A stretch of DNA of 64,000 nucleotides, from NCBI RefSeq assembly GCF_003293695.1, contig NZ_CP029556.1, positions 382,001 through 446,000 of the forward strand, read 5' to 3'. The DNA is from Lysobacter oculi (GTDB taxonomy: Bacteria > Pseudomonadota > Gammaproteobacteria > Xanthomonadales > Xanthomonadaceae). Shown piece by piece: positions 9,970-19,724 of the stretch (within the stretch, counting starts at the first letter, position 1; each line of letters starts with the position of its first letter). A program made the position numbers and the translations under genes. The notes under the pieces were generated by a model. It did not search any database and was not told the DNA's origin. It saw only the letters and a program-made list of their open reading frames with translations.

Positions 9970-10464
9970 TCACAGCAGCTCGGCGGGCAGCGCACCTTCC
10001 AGCCGCAGCAGGAATTCCTTGGTGGGCAGGCCGCCACCGAAACCGGTGAGCGTGCCGTTGGCACCGATCACGCGATGGCAGGGTACGATGATCGGAATCG
10101 GGTTGCGGCCATTCGCCGCACCGACCGCGCGCATCGCCGACGGATTGTCGATGGCCTGTGCCAGCCGCGCGTAGCTCCACGTCTGGCCGAACGGAATGGA
10201 ACGGAGCGCCTGCCACACCTGCAACTGGAACGGGGTGCCGCGCGGCGCGAGCGGCAGATCGAAATCGCGGCGTTTGCCTGCGAAATAGTCGTCGAGCTGG
10301 CGCATGGCGGCATCGAGCAGCGCGTGCACGCCTTCCCGCCAGTCGCCGTCGCGCTTCACGGGGTGACGGTTCTCGGGGAATTCGACGGCGTGGATGCCTG
10401 TATCTGTGGCGGCGAGCATCAACGTGCCGACCGGGCTGTCGTAGTGGGTGTGCACGATGTTCAT
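9970..10464 (-). CDS. ogt: Methylated-DNA--protein-cysteine methyltransferase
   Basis: Suicide enzyme that takes the methyl group from O6-methylguanine. The 164 residues carry the active motif PCHRVIG with C129, preceded by the helix-turn-helix wing (SYARLAQAI). The start at MNIVHTHYDSPVG is chosen because its ATG overlaps the stop of the upstream Ada/AlkA gene by four bases (ATGA), a typical coupled arrangement; the frame is open further but that part is coding for the neighbour. It is convergent with hutF, with six bases between the stops. Confidence 0.95.
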   Translation of the reverse strand: MNIVHTHYDSPVGTLMLAATDTGIHAVEFPENRHPVKRDGDWREGVHALLDAAMRQLDDYFAGKRRDFDLPLAPRGTPFQLQVWQALRSIPFGQTWSYARLAQAIDNPSAMRAVGAANGRNPIPIIVPCHRVIGANGTLTGFGGGLPTKEFLLRLEGALPAELL

Positions 10465-11924
10465 GGCGAAGATTCCTTGTTCGATGACGAAGCGGCGTGC
10501 CAGAGATGGCGGGCGGCGTAGGCGCGCCATGGCCGCCAGGCTTCCGCGCGTTGCAGCAGCGTTTTCTCGGTGAGGGCGCAGTCACCACCGGCCTGTTTGC
10601 GCAGCACCAGGTCGCCGGCGGGGAAGGCATCGGGATGCCCGAGCGCGCGCATCGCGATGTAGTGCGCGGTCCAGTCACCGATGCCGGGCAGGGCGCGCCA
10701 GCCGGCGATGAAATCTTCCAGCGGTTGGTCGCCGTGGAAACCGATGTGGCTCTCCGCTACGGCACGCGACACCGCGCGCACGGTCTCGGCGCGGCGCGTG
10801 GTCAAGCCGATGCCGGCGAGGTCGGCTTCGGCCAACATCTCGGGCGCGGGAAACAGGCTATGCAGCGCGGCGCTGGCGGGCGCGGCCAACGGGCGGCCAT
10901 GTTTTGCCACCACGCGCGCAGCGAGTGTCGTGGCCGCGGCCACGCTGACCTGCTGGCCCAGCACCGCGCGGATGGCGATCTCGAAACCGTCCCAGCCGCC
11001 GGGCAGTCGCAGGCCGGGGTGGCCCGTGAGCATCGGCGCGAGCGATGGGTCCGCGCGCAGGTGGTCGTGGATCGCCTGCGGATCGGCATCGAGGTCGAAC
11101 ATCCGCCGCACGCGTCGCACGATGCCGGGCAACGCCGCGGCACGTGCGCCGTGCAGCGAGAGTCGCAACGCGGCTTCATCCTTCCCCCATTCGGCGAGAT
11201 GCAAACAGCCGCCGGAAGCATCCAGCGTGCGTGCGTAGTCGGCATCGCCCACGTGTTCGATGCCGGGCAAGGCGCGCGTGCGCAGGAAGTCGAGTGTCGC
11301 GCGGAAATCGAACGGCGGCCGGTATGCGAGCTTCAAGACCAGCGGGCCGGGCGTGCCCGCGTTGTCCACCGATTTGCGCAGGCGCGTCGGTGCCAGACCA
11401 TACGCGGCGAGGAAGGCGTCGCTGAAGCGGCGCAGGCTGCGGAAGCCGGCGGCCAGCGCGATATCGGTCACGGGCAGCGCGGTTTCAGTCAGCAACTGCT
11501 TGGTGAACAGCAGCCGACGCGTGGCCTGCACCTGCTGCGGCGTGGTGCCGAGGGCATCGACGAACAGACGACGCAGGTGGCGGTCGCCGACATGCAGGCG
11601 TTCGGCCAACGTGGGCACGGTCGCTTCATCCAGCCAGCCGTCTTCGATCAGCCGCGAGGCGCGCGCGACCACGTCATCGCCGCGACGCCAGCGGCCATCG
11701 GCGGGCGAAAGCTCGGGCCGGCAACGCAGGCAGGGCCGGTAGCCTGCGGCTTCGGCGCTTGCGGCGTTGGCGAAATATTCGACATTTGCGGATTTCGGCG
11801 CCGGTGCCGGGCAGACCGGGCGGCAGTAGATGCCGGTGGTTTTCACCGCGGTGAAGAACAGGCCGTCGAAGCGTGCATCACGCGAGAGGCGCGCCTGTTC
11901 GCAGTTGGCGAGTCCGGGAAGCAC
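10461..11924 (-). CDS. alkA: Ada N-terminal regulator fused to AlkA glycosylase
   Basis: A 487-residue fusion. Residues about 8-75 form the Ada zinc domain with C34, C38, C65 and C68, the site that in Ada takes a methyl group from DNA phosphotriesters and turns on the AraC part. Residues about 85-190 are the AraC-type DNA-binding domain. From about 195 it is a 3-methyladenine DNA glycosylase: AlkA N-terminal domain, then a helix-hairpin-helix (LPGIGDWTAHYIAMRA) with the catalytic Asp in FPAGDLVL. It lacks the O6-methyltransferase domain of E. coli Ada, which is supplied by the overlapping ogt. It likely senses methylation and controls this pair. Confidence 0.93.
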   Translation of the reverse strand: MLPGLANCEQARLSRDARFDGLFFTAVKTTGIYCRPVCPAPAPKSANVEYFANAASAEAAGYRPCLRCRPELSPADGRWRRGDDVVARASRLIEDGWLDEATVPTLAERLHVGDRHLRRLFVDALGTTPQQVQATRRLLFTKQLLTETALPVTDIALAAGFRSLRRFSDAFLAAYGLAPTRLRKSVDNAGTPGPLVLKLAYRPPFDFRATLDFLRTRALPGIEHVGDADYARTLDASGGCLHLAEWGKDEAALRLSLHGARAAALPGIVRRVRRMFDLDADPQAIHDHLRADPSLAPMLTGHPGLRLPGGWDGFEIAIRAVLGQQVSVAAATTLAARVVAKHGRPLAAPASAALHSLFPAPEMLAEADLAGIGLTTRRAETVRAVSRAVAESHIGFHGDQPLEDFIAGWRALPGIGDWTAHYIAMRALGHPDAFPAGDLVLRKQAGGDCALTEKTLLQRAEAWRPWRAYAARHLWHAASSSNKESSP

Positions 11925-12107
11925 GGTCAGGCGCGGGAGCCGTGGACGGAGCCGGCATCGTCATGCCCCGCGAACAGTGGCGCGAAGTCATGGGCGGGCG
12001 GGGCGTGGAGGCGACACATGGCGGGTGTCCGATGCGGGATGCGGCCAGTCTGGCCATCGCAGCGCCAGCATACTCGCCATTTTCGGACATCACTGCGCGG
12101 CGCGGTT

Positions 12108-13340
12108 TCAGTGGTCCATCACGCCGTCGAAGGTGCGGGCATTGCCATCGTTTGGTGCGGCGGGCACGTGCAGAAGCCGCATCAACAAGGGATAGACATC
12201 CACGTTGTCGAACACCGGCAACCGGCTGCCGGCGCGGAACGCCGGGCCATGCGCGATGAAGCTGGCGCGCATCGCCGGCAGCGCGGGGTCGAAGCCGTGC
12301 GAGCCGCGGTCGCCCTGCGTGCGGCGCTTCTCCACCTGGTCGCGCGGCAAGGCATCCCAGCCGATATCCATCTGGCAGACGATCGGCGGCACGCGCGGGT
12401 TGGCGCCGTAATGCCAGCGGGCGGGCAGTTCGCCCCTGCGCCAGCACTGGTAATGGTCATGGCGGCCGAGCAGCCGCGCTTCGGCGCGGGTTTCGAAGCC
12501 GGGCTTCGGGGTGAAGGTCACCACCTGGCCGATCGAATCGGCGCGGGCTTCCTCGACCGGGACCATGTCCTCGACCGCGATGGCGTGGCCGGCCGGCACC
12601 TCGGCGAAACCGTGGTCGGAGACGATGACGATGTTGATGCGGTGCAGTTCGCCGCGTGCCTTGAGCGCATCGACCAGCCGGCCGAGGGCGGCGTCGGTGT
12701 CGCGGCGGGCGGCGTCGGCTTCGGGCGAGGCCGGGCCGTGTTCGTGCGAGGCCTTGTCCACGCGGTCGAAATACACGGTGGCGAAGTCGGGCCGGGTCGA
12801 TGCCGGTTCCAGCAGCCAGCCGGCGACGGTGTCGGCGCGGGCGGCGGCGGGCACGGCTTCATCATACGGCGTCCAGCGCTGCGGGCGGATGCCGTCGATT
12901 TCCGCCTCGCTGCCCGGCCAGAACAGCGTGGCGGTGCGCAGACCGGCTTTTCCGGCGCCGATCCACACCGGTTCGCCGCCCCACCAGCGGCCATCGCCAA
13001 CCGCGTCGCGCTTGGACAAGCGGAACTCGCCCAGCTCGCGGTCCCACATGCTGTTGTGGGTGATGCCGTGGCGGTCCGGGCGCAGGCCGGTGACCAGGGT
13101 GTAGTGGTTGGGGAAGGTGAGCGACGGATAGGGCGGACGCATGCCCTCCGCGCGCGCGCCCTCGCGGCCGAGGCGCGACAGCGTGGGCATGGCCGCATCG
13201 GTGATGTCGGTCGGGCGCAGACCGTCGATGGAGACCAGCAGCAGCGGCACGCGTGCGGGCGCCGGCACGGGCGTACTGGCGCAGCCGGCCAGCAGAATCG
13301 ACAGGACGAGGGCGGTAAGGAGGAGGCTTCGGCGGGTCAT
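12108..13340 (-). CDS. Nucleotide pyrophosphatase/phosphodiesterase lipoprotein (NPP type)
   Basis: Alkaline-phosphatase superfamily enzyme of the type I phosphodiesterase/NPP group, the group to which the Xanthomonas NPP belongs. A lipoprotein signal ends at LLAGC with C20 as lipid anchor. Metal and nucleophile residues follow the family: D39 in SIDGLRP, T75 in YPSLTFPNHYTLVTG as catalytic Thr, N78, and later YFDRVDKASHEHG and VSDHGF. Size 410 residues. It stands alone, with 183 bases of unassigned sequence after it. The start is the ATG six bases after a TACAAT hexamer, so it may be leaderless. Confidence 0.92.
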   Translation of the reverse strand: MTRRSLLLTALVLSILLAGCASTPVPAPARVPLLLVSIDGLRPTDITDAAMPTLSRLGREGARAEGMRPPYPSLTFPNHYTLVTGLRPDRHGITHNSMWDRELGEFRLSKRDAVGDGRWWGGEPVWIGAGKAGLRTATLFWPGSEAEIDGIRPQRWTPYDEAVPAAARADTVAGWLLEPASTRPDFATVYFDRVDKASHEHGPASPEADAARRDTDAALGRLVDALKARGELHRINIVIVSDHGFAEVPAGHAIAVEDMVPVEEARADSIGQVVTFTPKPGFETRAEARLLGRHDHYQCWRRGELPARWHYGANPRVPPIVCQMDIGWDALPRDQVEKRRTQGDRGSHGFDPALPAMRASFIAHGPAFRAGSRLPVFDNVDVYPLLMRLLHVPAAPNDGNARTFDGVMDH

Positions 13341-13346
13341 GGCCGC

Positions 13347-13352
13347 ATTGTA
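13347..13352 (-). promoter_or_regulatory. -10 element of the NPP gene, leaderless spacing
   Basis: TACAAT on the minus strand, six bases, then ATG at 13340. A near-consensus hexamer with the same spacing as lpxH and hutI. Confidence 0.5.
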
Positions 13353-13467
13353 GTCAGGGCGGATGACGCGACGGCCGGGCCGGAATCGCGGATGAACCTC
13401 CGTGCCGCGTGGCTGGCCGCAGCGCTGCCGGCGGCGTAGTGTGGAACGCCCGACCGGGAGACCCGCG

Positions 13468-13800
13468 ATGAAACTTCTGCTGATGGCTTCGGCCCTGTTC
13501 TTCGCCTCCGCGACGTACGCGCAGGAAGCGCCGACCGACCCGGCGCCGGTGCCCGGTCAGGCCGCCACATCGACCGACAAGGCAGGCACGCAGCCGGACG
13601 ATTTCCGTTGCCTGCGCCATACCGGTTCGATCATCACCGCCAGCCGCAACCAGCGCGATGAAACCCATGCGCGCGGCAAGCCGGTCAAGCCGCGTTGCGC
13701 GCCGGTCGCCGGCCGCAGCTGGAGCCGCGAGGACATCGAACGCACCGGCGTGACCGACCTCGGCACCGCGCTGCGGATGCTGGACCCGGCCGTCCACTGA
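13468..13800 (+). CDS. Small exported protein of unknown function
   Basis: A 110-residue precursor with a clear signal peptide (MKLLLMASALFFASATYAQ) and a mature part with two cysteines (RCLRHTGS and PRCAPVAG). The C-terminus, SREDIERTGVTDLGTALRMLDP, reads like the start of a TonB receptor plug, where such a helix follows the TonB box, but no receptor is attached. The ATG is preceded by GGGAG. It sits between the NPP gene and hutU. I do not know a function; I think it is a short lineage-specific family. Confidence 0.7.
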   Translation: MKLLLMASALFFASATYAQEAPTDPAPVPGQAATSTDKAGTQPDDFRCLRHTGSIITASRNQRDETHARGKPVKPRCAPVAGRSWSREDIERTGVTDLGTALRMLDPAVH

Positions 13801-13856
13801 CAGCTTCGCGCCGTCCCGCACCACACGCGGGCGCAGGGCGGTCCGATCCAAGCTGC

Positions 13857-13887
13857 GATAATGCGGGCTTGCCAAACGCGAGCCCGC
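13857..13887 (+). promoter_or_regulatory. hutU promoter and leader hairpin
   Basis: TGCGATAAT, an extended -10, ends at 13862. It is directly followed by an inverted repeat, GCGGGCT (13863-13869) and AGCCCGC (13881-13887), with an 11-base loop, just four bases before the hutU ATG. The hairpin would form at the very 5' end of the message and could limit ribosome access or stabilise the RNA. No HutC-like operator was recognised. Confidence 0.45.
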
Positions 13888-13891
13888 ACCG

Positions 13892-15562
13892 ATGTCGCAG
13901 AACAACCGCCACGATCCTTCCCGCAGCATCCGCGCCCCGCGCGGCAACCAGCTCAACTGCCGCAGCTGGCTGACCGAAGCCCCGTTCCGCATGCTGCAGA
14001 ACAATCTGGATGCGGAAGTGGCGGAGAAGCCCGAGGACCTGGTGGTGTACGGCGGCATCGGCCGTGCGGCGCGTGACTGGGACTGCTACGACAAAATCCT
14101 CGACACGCTCAAGATCCTCGGCGACGACGAGACCCTGCTGGTCCAGTCGGGCAAGCCGGTCGGCGTGTTCCCAACGCATGCGGACGCGCCGCGCGTGCTC
14201 ATCGCCAATTCCAACCTGGTGCCGCATTGGGCGACCTGGGAGCACTTCAACGAACTCGACCGCAAGGGTCTGATGATGTACGGCCAGATGACCGCCGGCA
14301 GTTGGATCTACATCGGCTCGCAGGGCATCGTGCAGGGCACCTACGAGACCTTCGTGGAGATGGGGCGCCAGCATTACGGCGGTGACCTCACCGGCAAGTG
14401 GCTGCTGACCGCCGGCCTGGGCGGAATGGGCGGCGCGCAGCCGCTGGCGGCGTCGCTGGCGGGCATGAGCAGCCTCAACATCGAATGCCGGCAGTCCAGC
14501 ATCGACTTCCGCCTGCGCACGAAATATGTCGATGAGCAGGCGTCCGACCTCGACGACGCGCTGGCCCGCATCGCCAAGTACACCGCCGCTGGCGAGGCCA
14601 AGTCGATCGCGCTGCTCGGCAACGCCGCCGACATCCTGCCCGAACTGGTGAAGCGCGGCGTACGCCCGGATTGCGTGACCGACCAGACTTCCGCGCACGA
14701 TCCGGTGCACGGCTATCTGCCCATCGGCTGGACCGTCGAGCAATGGGAAGCCGAACAGAAGGCCGACCCCGACAAGGTCCGCGACGCCGCCAAACAGTCG
14801 ATGCGCACCCATGTGGAGGCGATGCTGGCCTTCCACGCGCAGGGCATCCCGACCGTCGACTACGGCAACAACATCCGCCAGATGGCGTTTGATGTCGGCT
14901 GCGCGAACGCCTTCGATTTCCCCGGATTCGTGCCGGCCTACGTGCGCCCGCTGTTCTGCCGTGGCATCGGCCCATTCCGCTGGGTGGCGCTGTCGGGCGA
15001 CCCGGAAGACATCTACAAGACCGATGCCAAGGTCAAGGAACTGATCCCGGACGACGCCCACCTGCACCGCTGGCTGGACATGGCCCGTGAGCGCATCAGC
15101 TTCCAGGGCCTGCCGGCGCGCATCTGCTGGGTCGGGCTGGGCCTGCGCCACAAACTGGGCCTGGCTTTCAACGAAATGGTCCGCAACGGCGAGCTGAAGG
15201 CGCCGGTGGTGATCGGCCGCGACCATCTGGATTCCGGCAGCGTGGCCTCGCCCAACCGCGAGACCGAGTCGATGCAGGACGGGTCGGATGCGGTCTCCGA
15301 CTGGCCGCTGCTCAACGCCATGCTCAACGTGGCCGGCGGCGCGACCTGGGTCAGCCTGCACCACGGCGGCGGGGTGGGCATGGGCTTCTCCCAGCACTCC
15401 GGCGTGGTCATCGTCTGCGATGGCAGCGAGGACGCCGACCCCCGCATCGCCCGGGTGCTCTGGAACGACCCGGCGACCGGGGTGATGCGCCATGCCGATG
15501 CCGGATATGACATCGCCCGCGAATGTGCCCGCGAACAGGGGTTAAGATTGCCCATGGCGTGA
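13892..15562 (+). CDS. hutU: Urocanate hydratase
   Basis: Second step of histidine degradation, urocanate to 4-imidazolone-5-propionate, using tightly bound NAD. The 556 residues match the family length and motifs throughout, including the [10 protein letters not shown] dinucleotide-binding loop (about 176-185), the [10 protein letters not shown] segment, the active-site cysteine region [16 protein letters not shown] and the C-terminal [17 protein letters not shown]. The other known steps in the window, hutI and hutF, lie 5 kb away; hutH, hutG and hutC are not seen here. Confidence 0.97.
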   Translation: MSQNNRHDPSRSIRAPRGNQLNCRSWLTEAPFRMLQNNLDAEVAEKPEDLVVYGGIGRAARDWDCYDKILDTLKILGDDETLLVQSGKPVGVFPTHADAPRVLIANSNLVPHWATWEHFNELDRKGLMMYGQMTAGSWIYIGSQGIVQGTYETFVEMGRQHYGGDLTGKWLLTAGLGGMGGAQPLAASLAGMSSLNIECRQSSIDFRLRTKYVDEQASDLDDALARIAKYTAAGEAKSIALLGNAADILPELVKRGVRPDCVTDQTSAHDPVHGYLPIGWTVEQWEAEQKADPDKVRDAAKQSMRTHVEAMLAFHAQGIPTVDYGNNIRQMAFDVGCANAFDFPGFVPAYVRPLFCRGIGPFRWVALSGDPEDIYKTDAKVKELIPDDAHLHRWLDMARERISFQGLPARICWVGLGLRHKLGLAFNEMVRNGELKAPVVIGRDHLDSGSVASPNRETESMQDGSDAVSDWPLLNAMLNVAGGATWVSLHHGGGVGMGFSQHSGVVIVCDGSEDADPRIARVLWNDPATGVMRHADAGYDIARECAREQGLRLPMA

Positions 15563-15634
15563 TCCCCCGCACGCTTTCGTGCCGTACCGTGATCGTGGTC
15601 ACGGGCGGAAGGGTGCTACCTCTCAGGGGATGAC

Positions 15635-18049
15635 GTGGCGATTCGCGGCGCCAACAAGGATCGGGTCCTGACCCTGCAGATCGCCGCGCTGGTCGCGGCC
15701 GGGCTGCTGCTGGTCGGGCTGATGCTCGGCGCGCTGATGCTGCAGACCAATGTGCAGGCCTGGCTGCTGGCGAATCACCGCTGGGTGCATGCGCAGACCA
15801 CCATGATCGACGCGCTGGAGATCTACGCGGTCAACCGTGACCCGCATTTCATGGACCGCGCGCGGGAGTCGATGCAGGTGCCCATGGCCGCGCGCAACGC
15901 CCGCATCGCCGCCGAGCGCGACCCGGTGGACATGAAGACGGTACGCGCCGGCCTGCTCGAAATGGGGATGAACGAAGCCGACATCGACGGCATGGCCTGG
16001 CTCTACTTCAACATGGGCCGCTGGCCGTATCTGCGCGACTCCATCGCCATCTGGTTGAAGGTGGACCCCGACATCGACCGGCTGGCCGCCATCGGCACCG
16101 CGATGGAAGCCGACAACAAGGCCGGCCGGCTCACGCCCGTGCGTGCCGCCGCCTACCGCAAGGAGATCGCGCATATCCGCACGCGCATCGACGGCTATAC
16201 GTGGGATTTCTCCAACATGCTGGTGAGCGGCCTGCGCACGCTGCGGGTGGTGCTGATCGCCTCCACCGTGCTGCTGCTCGGGGCGCTGACCCTGCTGTTC
16301 GGGGTGATCCTGAGCAAGGTGGTCGGGCGCATCCGCAGCAGCGAGGGCTGGCTGCGCGCGTCCTTCGAGCAGGCCAACGTCGGCATGCTCCAGCTCGACG
16401 CCAAGGGCGCCATCCAGCACGCCAACTCCGCGGCCAGCCGCCTGCTCGGGCTGGGCGTGGACGAATGCCGGCAGCGGCGCCTGCAGGATTTCATCGTCGA
16501 TGGCGAGCAGGCGCGTTTCATGGACCAGCTGGAGCGCGGGGTGTCGGTCGGCGGTGGCGTGGAAGGCGACACCTACATGCTGGAATCCGCCAGCGGCCGC
16601 CACCAGATCGTGCGGGCGAGCATCAGCGAGGTCGATGCCGATCACGCCTTGGGGCGCCACGGCACCCACTTCGCGATGATCGAGGATGTCACCGAGGCCC
16701 ATGCCATGCGCGCCGAGCTGTCGCAGCGCGCGCGTTTCGACCACCTGACCGGCCTGCTCAACCGCGGCGAACTCAAGCTGCGCATCGATGCCGCATTGCG
16801 CGACCTGCGCGAAGGCCGCATCGCCGACCTGTCGGTCTGCCTGATCGACCTGGACCGCTTCGGCCACATCAACCACAGCGCCGGCCAGCGGGTCGGCGAT
16901 CGCATCCTGCAGGTCATCGCGCACCGGCTGCACGAAGCGGTGGGCGATGCCGGCGAAGTGGGGCGGCTCGGTGGCGACCAGTTCGTGCTGGTGCTGCCGG
17001 GCATGGAGTCCGGGCAGGCGATGGAGTTCGCGGCGCGCATCGCCGAAGCCATTTCGCGCCCCGACAAGGAACTCTCCGACAGCACGATGACGCCGACCGC
17101 GTCGATCGGTGTCGTCGCAGTGGACCGCCGCCATGCCAATGCCAGCGAAGTGCTGGCCGCCGCCGACACCGTCTGCGAGCGTGCCAAGCAGGCCGGGCGC
17201 AACCGCGTGCGCCTGCTCACCCGCGACGACGTGGCCGAAAGCGGCGGTCGCAGTGCGGCGGAATGCGTGCGCGAGATCCGCGCGGCGATCGCCCACGGCC
17301 GGCTGGAGATGCACGCGCAACGCATCGTGCCCTGCCACCCGGGTGGCCGCAGCGAGCAGGCCGAACTGCTGCTGCGCATGCGCGACAGCGAGGGCGTGGA
17401 GTTCATGCCGGCGGACTTCATGCCGGTCGCCGAGATGTACGGCCTGAACGTCGACATCGACCGCCAGGTGCTGCTGCTCGCCACCGAGGCCATCCGCGCG
17501 CACCGCAAGGCCGGCGGGCCGCCGCTGCTGCTGTTCGTCAACATCTCCGCCAGTTCGGTGGGCGAACCGGAGTTCGGTCTGTTCGTGCGCCACCTGCTGG
17601 ACGGCGAGCCCGGCCTGGCCCAGATGCTCTGCCTGGAAATCACCGAAACCGGGGTGATGGCCAACCTGGCGCAGGCGACCGCCTTCATGGACATGGTCCG
17701 CCAGCGCGGCTGCCGGATGGCGCTGGACGACTTCGGGACCGGGCATTCCTCGCTGGCGCACCTGCGCGTGCTGCCGGTGGACATCGTCAAGCTGGATGGC
17801 AGCTTCGTCCGCGACATCGACCGCGACGCCACCAGCGAAGTGCTGATCCGTTCCATCTGCCAGATGAGCCATGTGCTCGGCAAACGCACCGTGCTGGAGT
17901 GGGTGGAGCGCCGCGAAGACGCGCCGCGCATGTGCGCGCTCGGTGCCGATTACATGCAGGGGTTCGGGCTGCACCTGCCGGAACCCCTGGCCGACTATCT
18001 CGCCAGCGTCCAATCGTCCAAGGGGGCGTCGTTCGCGGGCGCGCGTTAA
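15635..18049 (+). CDS. Membrane PAS-GGDEF-EAL protein, degenerate GGDEF
   Basis: An 804-residue c-di-GMP protein starting at GTG, eight bases after CAGGGG. Two membrane segments (about 14-36 and 204-226) flank an extracytoplasmic sensor, followed by a PAS-like domain (about 235-350), a GGDEF domain (about 360-520) and an EAL domain (about 545-795). The GGDEF motif reads GGDQF at 446-450, losing the catalytic Glu, so cyclase activity is doubtful. The EAL domain reads E577-L-L-L-R but keeps the other catalytic positions I can find (FVNIS, LEITE, LDDFGTGHSS, VKLD, MQGFG), so it is probably a phosphodiesterase. Confidence 0.9.
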   Translation: MAIRGANKDRVLTLQIAALVAAGLLLVGLMLGALMLQTNVQAWLLANHRWVHAQTTMIDALEIYAVNRDPHFMDRARESMQVPMAARNARIAAERDPVDMKTVRAGLLEMGMNEADIDGMAWLYFNMGRWPYLRDSIAIWLKVDPDIDRLAAIGTAMEADNKAGRLTPVRAAAYRKEIAHIRTRIDGYTWDFSNMLVSGLRTLRVVLIASTVLLLGALTLLFGVILSKVVGRIRSSEGWLRASFEQANVGMLQLDAKGAIQHANSAASRLLGLGVDECRQRRLQDFIVDGEQARFMDQLERGVSVGGGVEGDTYMLESASGRHQIVRASISEVDADHALGRHGTHFAMIEDVTEAHAMRAELSQRARFDHLTGLLNRGELKLRIDAALRDLREGRIADLSVCLIDLDRFGHINHSAGQRVGDRILQVIAHRLHEAVGDAGEVGRLGGDQFVLVLPGMESGQAMEFAARIAEAISRPDKELSDSTMTPTASIGVVAVDRRHANASEVLAAADTVCERAKQAGRNRVRLLTRDDVAESGGRSAAECVREIRAAIAHGRLEMHAQRIVPCHPGGRSEQAELLLRMRDSEGVEFMPADFMPVAEMYGLNVDIDRQVLLLATEAIRAHRKAGGPPLLLFVNISASSVGEPEFGLFVRHLLDGEPGLAQMLCLEITETGVMANLAQATAFMDMVRQRGCRMALDDFGTGHSSLAHLRVLPVDIVKLDGSFVRDIDRDATSEVLIRSICQMSHVLGKRTVLEWVERREDAPRMCALGADYMQGFGLHLPEPLADYLASVQSSKGASFAGAR

Positions 18050-18079
18050 ACTTTCAGGACCTCTTCCCCCGGAGTGTGC

Positions 18080-19717
18080 ATGTCCCCTGACCGCCGCCTT
18101 GCCGGCTTGTTGCTCGCGTCCGTGCTGGGCTGTGTTCCCTTTGTCGTACACGCCCAGGCGCCGGCCGCGATGCCTGCCGGGCAAGCCGCCACGCCCGACA
18201 TCGCCGCCTTCGATGCGCGGGTGGAAGCCGTGCGCAGGCAGTTCGACGTACCGGGCATCGCGGTGGCCATCGTCAAGGACGGGCGCATCGTGCTGGAACG
18301 CGGCTACGGGCTGCGCGAGGTCGGCAAGCCGGACAAGGTCGATGCGCACACCATGTTCGCCATCGCCAGCAACACCAAGGCGTTCACCGCCGCGGCGCTG
18401 CAGATGCTGGCCGAGGACGGCAAGCTGGACATGAACGATCGCGTCATCGACCACCTGCCGTGGTTCCGCATGTCCGATCCCTACGTCACCCACGACATGC
18501 GCATCCGCGACCTGCTGGCGCACCGCAGCGGGCTCTCGCTCGGCGCCGGCGACCTGCTGTACTGGCCCACCACCGACTACAGTACGCGCGAAGTGGCCGA
18601 GCGCCTGAAGGACGTGCCGCTGACCGGCCAGTTCCGCGGGCAGTACGCCTACGACAACATCCTGTTCGGCGTGGCCCAGCTGGTGGTCGAAGAGGCGAGC
18701 GGCATGCCCTTCAAACAGTTCCTGCAGACGCGGGTGTTCACCCCGCTCGGCATGGACGAAACGCGCTACAACGCCGATGACCTGAAGCCCGGCGACAACG
18801 CCGCGACCGGCCATGCCAAGTTCGACTTCAAGGACCTCAAGCCGGTCGGCACGCTTACCTGGCGCAACGTGTCCGGCGCCGGCGGGCTCTACAGCAGCGC
18901 GCACGACATGGCGAAGTGGATGAACCTGCAGCTGGCGCACGGCCGCATTCCCGGCAGCGACCGCGTGCTGTTTCCGGAAAAGCGCCAGCGCGAGATGTGG
19001 ACGGTGCTGACGCCGATGCCGATCGCCGAGCCCTCGGTGCCGGAGCTGGCGCGCGCCACGCCCAATTTCCTCGGCTACGGGCAGGGCTGGATCCTTTCCG
19101 ACTATCGCGGCCAGCGGCTGGCCTGGCATACCGGCGGCTGGCCGGGCATGGTTTCGCGCCTGACCCTGGTGCCGGACAAGGGCATCGGCGTCGTGGTGTT
19201 GACCAACCAGGAAGTCGGCGCCGCCTTCAACGCCGTCACCTGGTCGGCGCTGGACATGATGCTGGGCGAGGCGGACTACGACTGGGTCGACGCCTATGCC
19301 AAGTCCGTCGCCAAGGCCGGTGCCAAATCCGACGACAGCTGGAAGCAGCACCTGGCCGCCCGCGATGCGACATCGACCCCTTCGCTGCCGCTGGCCAAAT
19401 ACGCCGGCACCTATCGCGACCCGTGGTACGGCGACGTGCGGGTGACGCAGTCGGGCAAGGGGTTGGCGATGCAGTTTTCGCGCACCCGCGAGCTGGCCGG
19501 CCGCATGGAGCACTGGCAGCACGACAGCTTCATCGTGCGCTGGAACGACCGCGCGATGAATGCCGATGCCTTCGTCACCTTCGCGCTCGACGCCGACGGC
19601 CAGATCAGCGAAATGCGGATGCAGGCGATCTCGCCGCTCACCGATTTCAGCTTCGATTTCCAGGACCTGCGGCTCAAGCCGGTCAAGCCCGCCGCTAGCG
19701 CGCAGGCGGGGCACTGA
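18080..19717 (+). CDS. Periplasmic serine hydrolase (beta-lactamase/class C fold)
   Basis: A 545-residue exported serine hydrolase. The signal peptide ends near VVHAQA (about 26). The SxxK motif is S97-N-T-K100 (IASNTKAF), the YxN motif is in YAYDN near 191, and HTGGWPG takes the place of the KTG box. The C-terminal 130 residues form a beta domain like DUF3471, often found on such proteins. The start at ATG 18080 is preceded by GGAG with six bases between. It follows the GGDEF-EAL gene by 30 bases and precedes the HD-GYP gene by seven, so all three may be co-transcribed. Natural substrate unknown: peptidase or esterase are both possible. Confidence 0.9.
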   Translation: MSPDRRLAGLLLASVLGCVPFVVHAQAPAAMPAGQAATPDIAAFDARVEAVRRQFDVPGIAVAIVKDGRIVLERGYGLREVGKPDKVDAHTMFAIASNTKAFTAAALQMLAEDGKLDMNDRVIDHLPWFRMSDPYVTHDMRIRDLLAHRSGLSLGAGDLLYWPTTDYSTREVAERLKDVPLTGQFRGQYAYDNILFGVAQLVVEEASGMPFKQFLQTRVFTPLGMDETRYNADDLKPGDNAATGHAKFDFKDLKPVGTLTWRNVSGAGGLYSSAHDMAKWMNLQLAHGRIPGSDRVLFPEKRQREMWTVLTPMPIAEPSVPELARATPNFLGYGQGWILSDYRGQRLAWHTGGWPGMVSRLTLVPDKGIGVVVLTNQEVGAAFNAVTWSALDMMLGEADYDWVDAYAKSVAKAGAKSDDSWKQHLAARDATSTPSLPLAKYAGTYRDPWYGDVRVTQSGKGLAMQFSRTRELAGRMEHWQHDSFIVRWNDRAMNADAFVTFALDADGQISEMRMQAISPLTDFSFDFQDLRLKPVKPAASAQAGH

Positions 19718-19724
19718 GGCCGGC

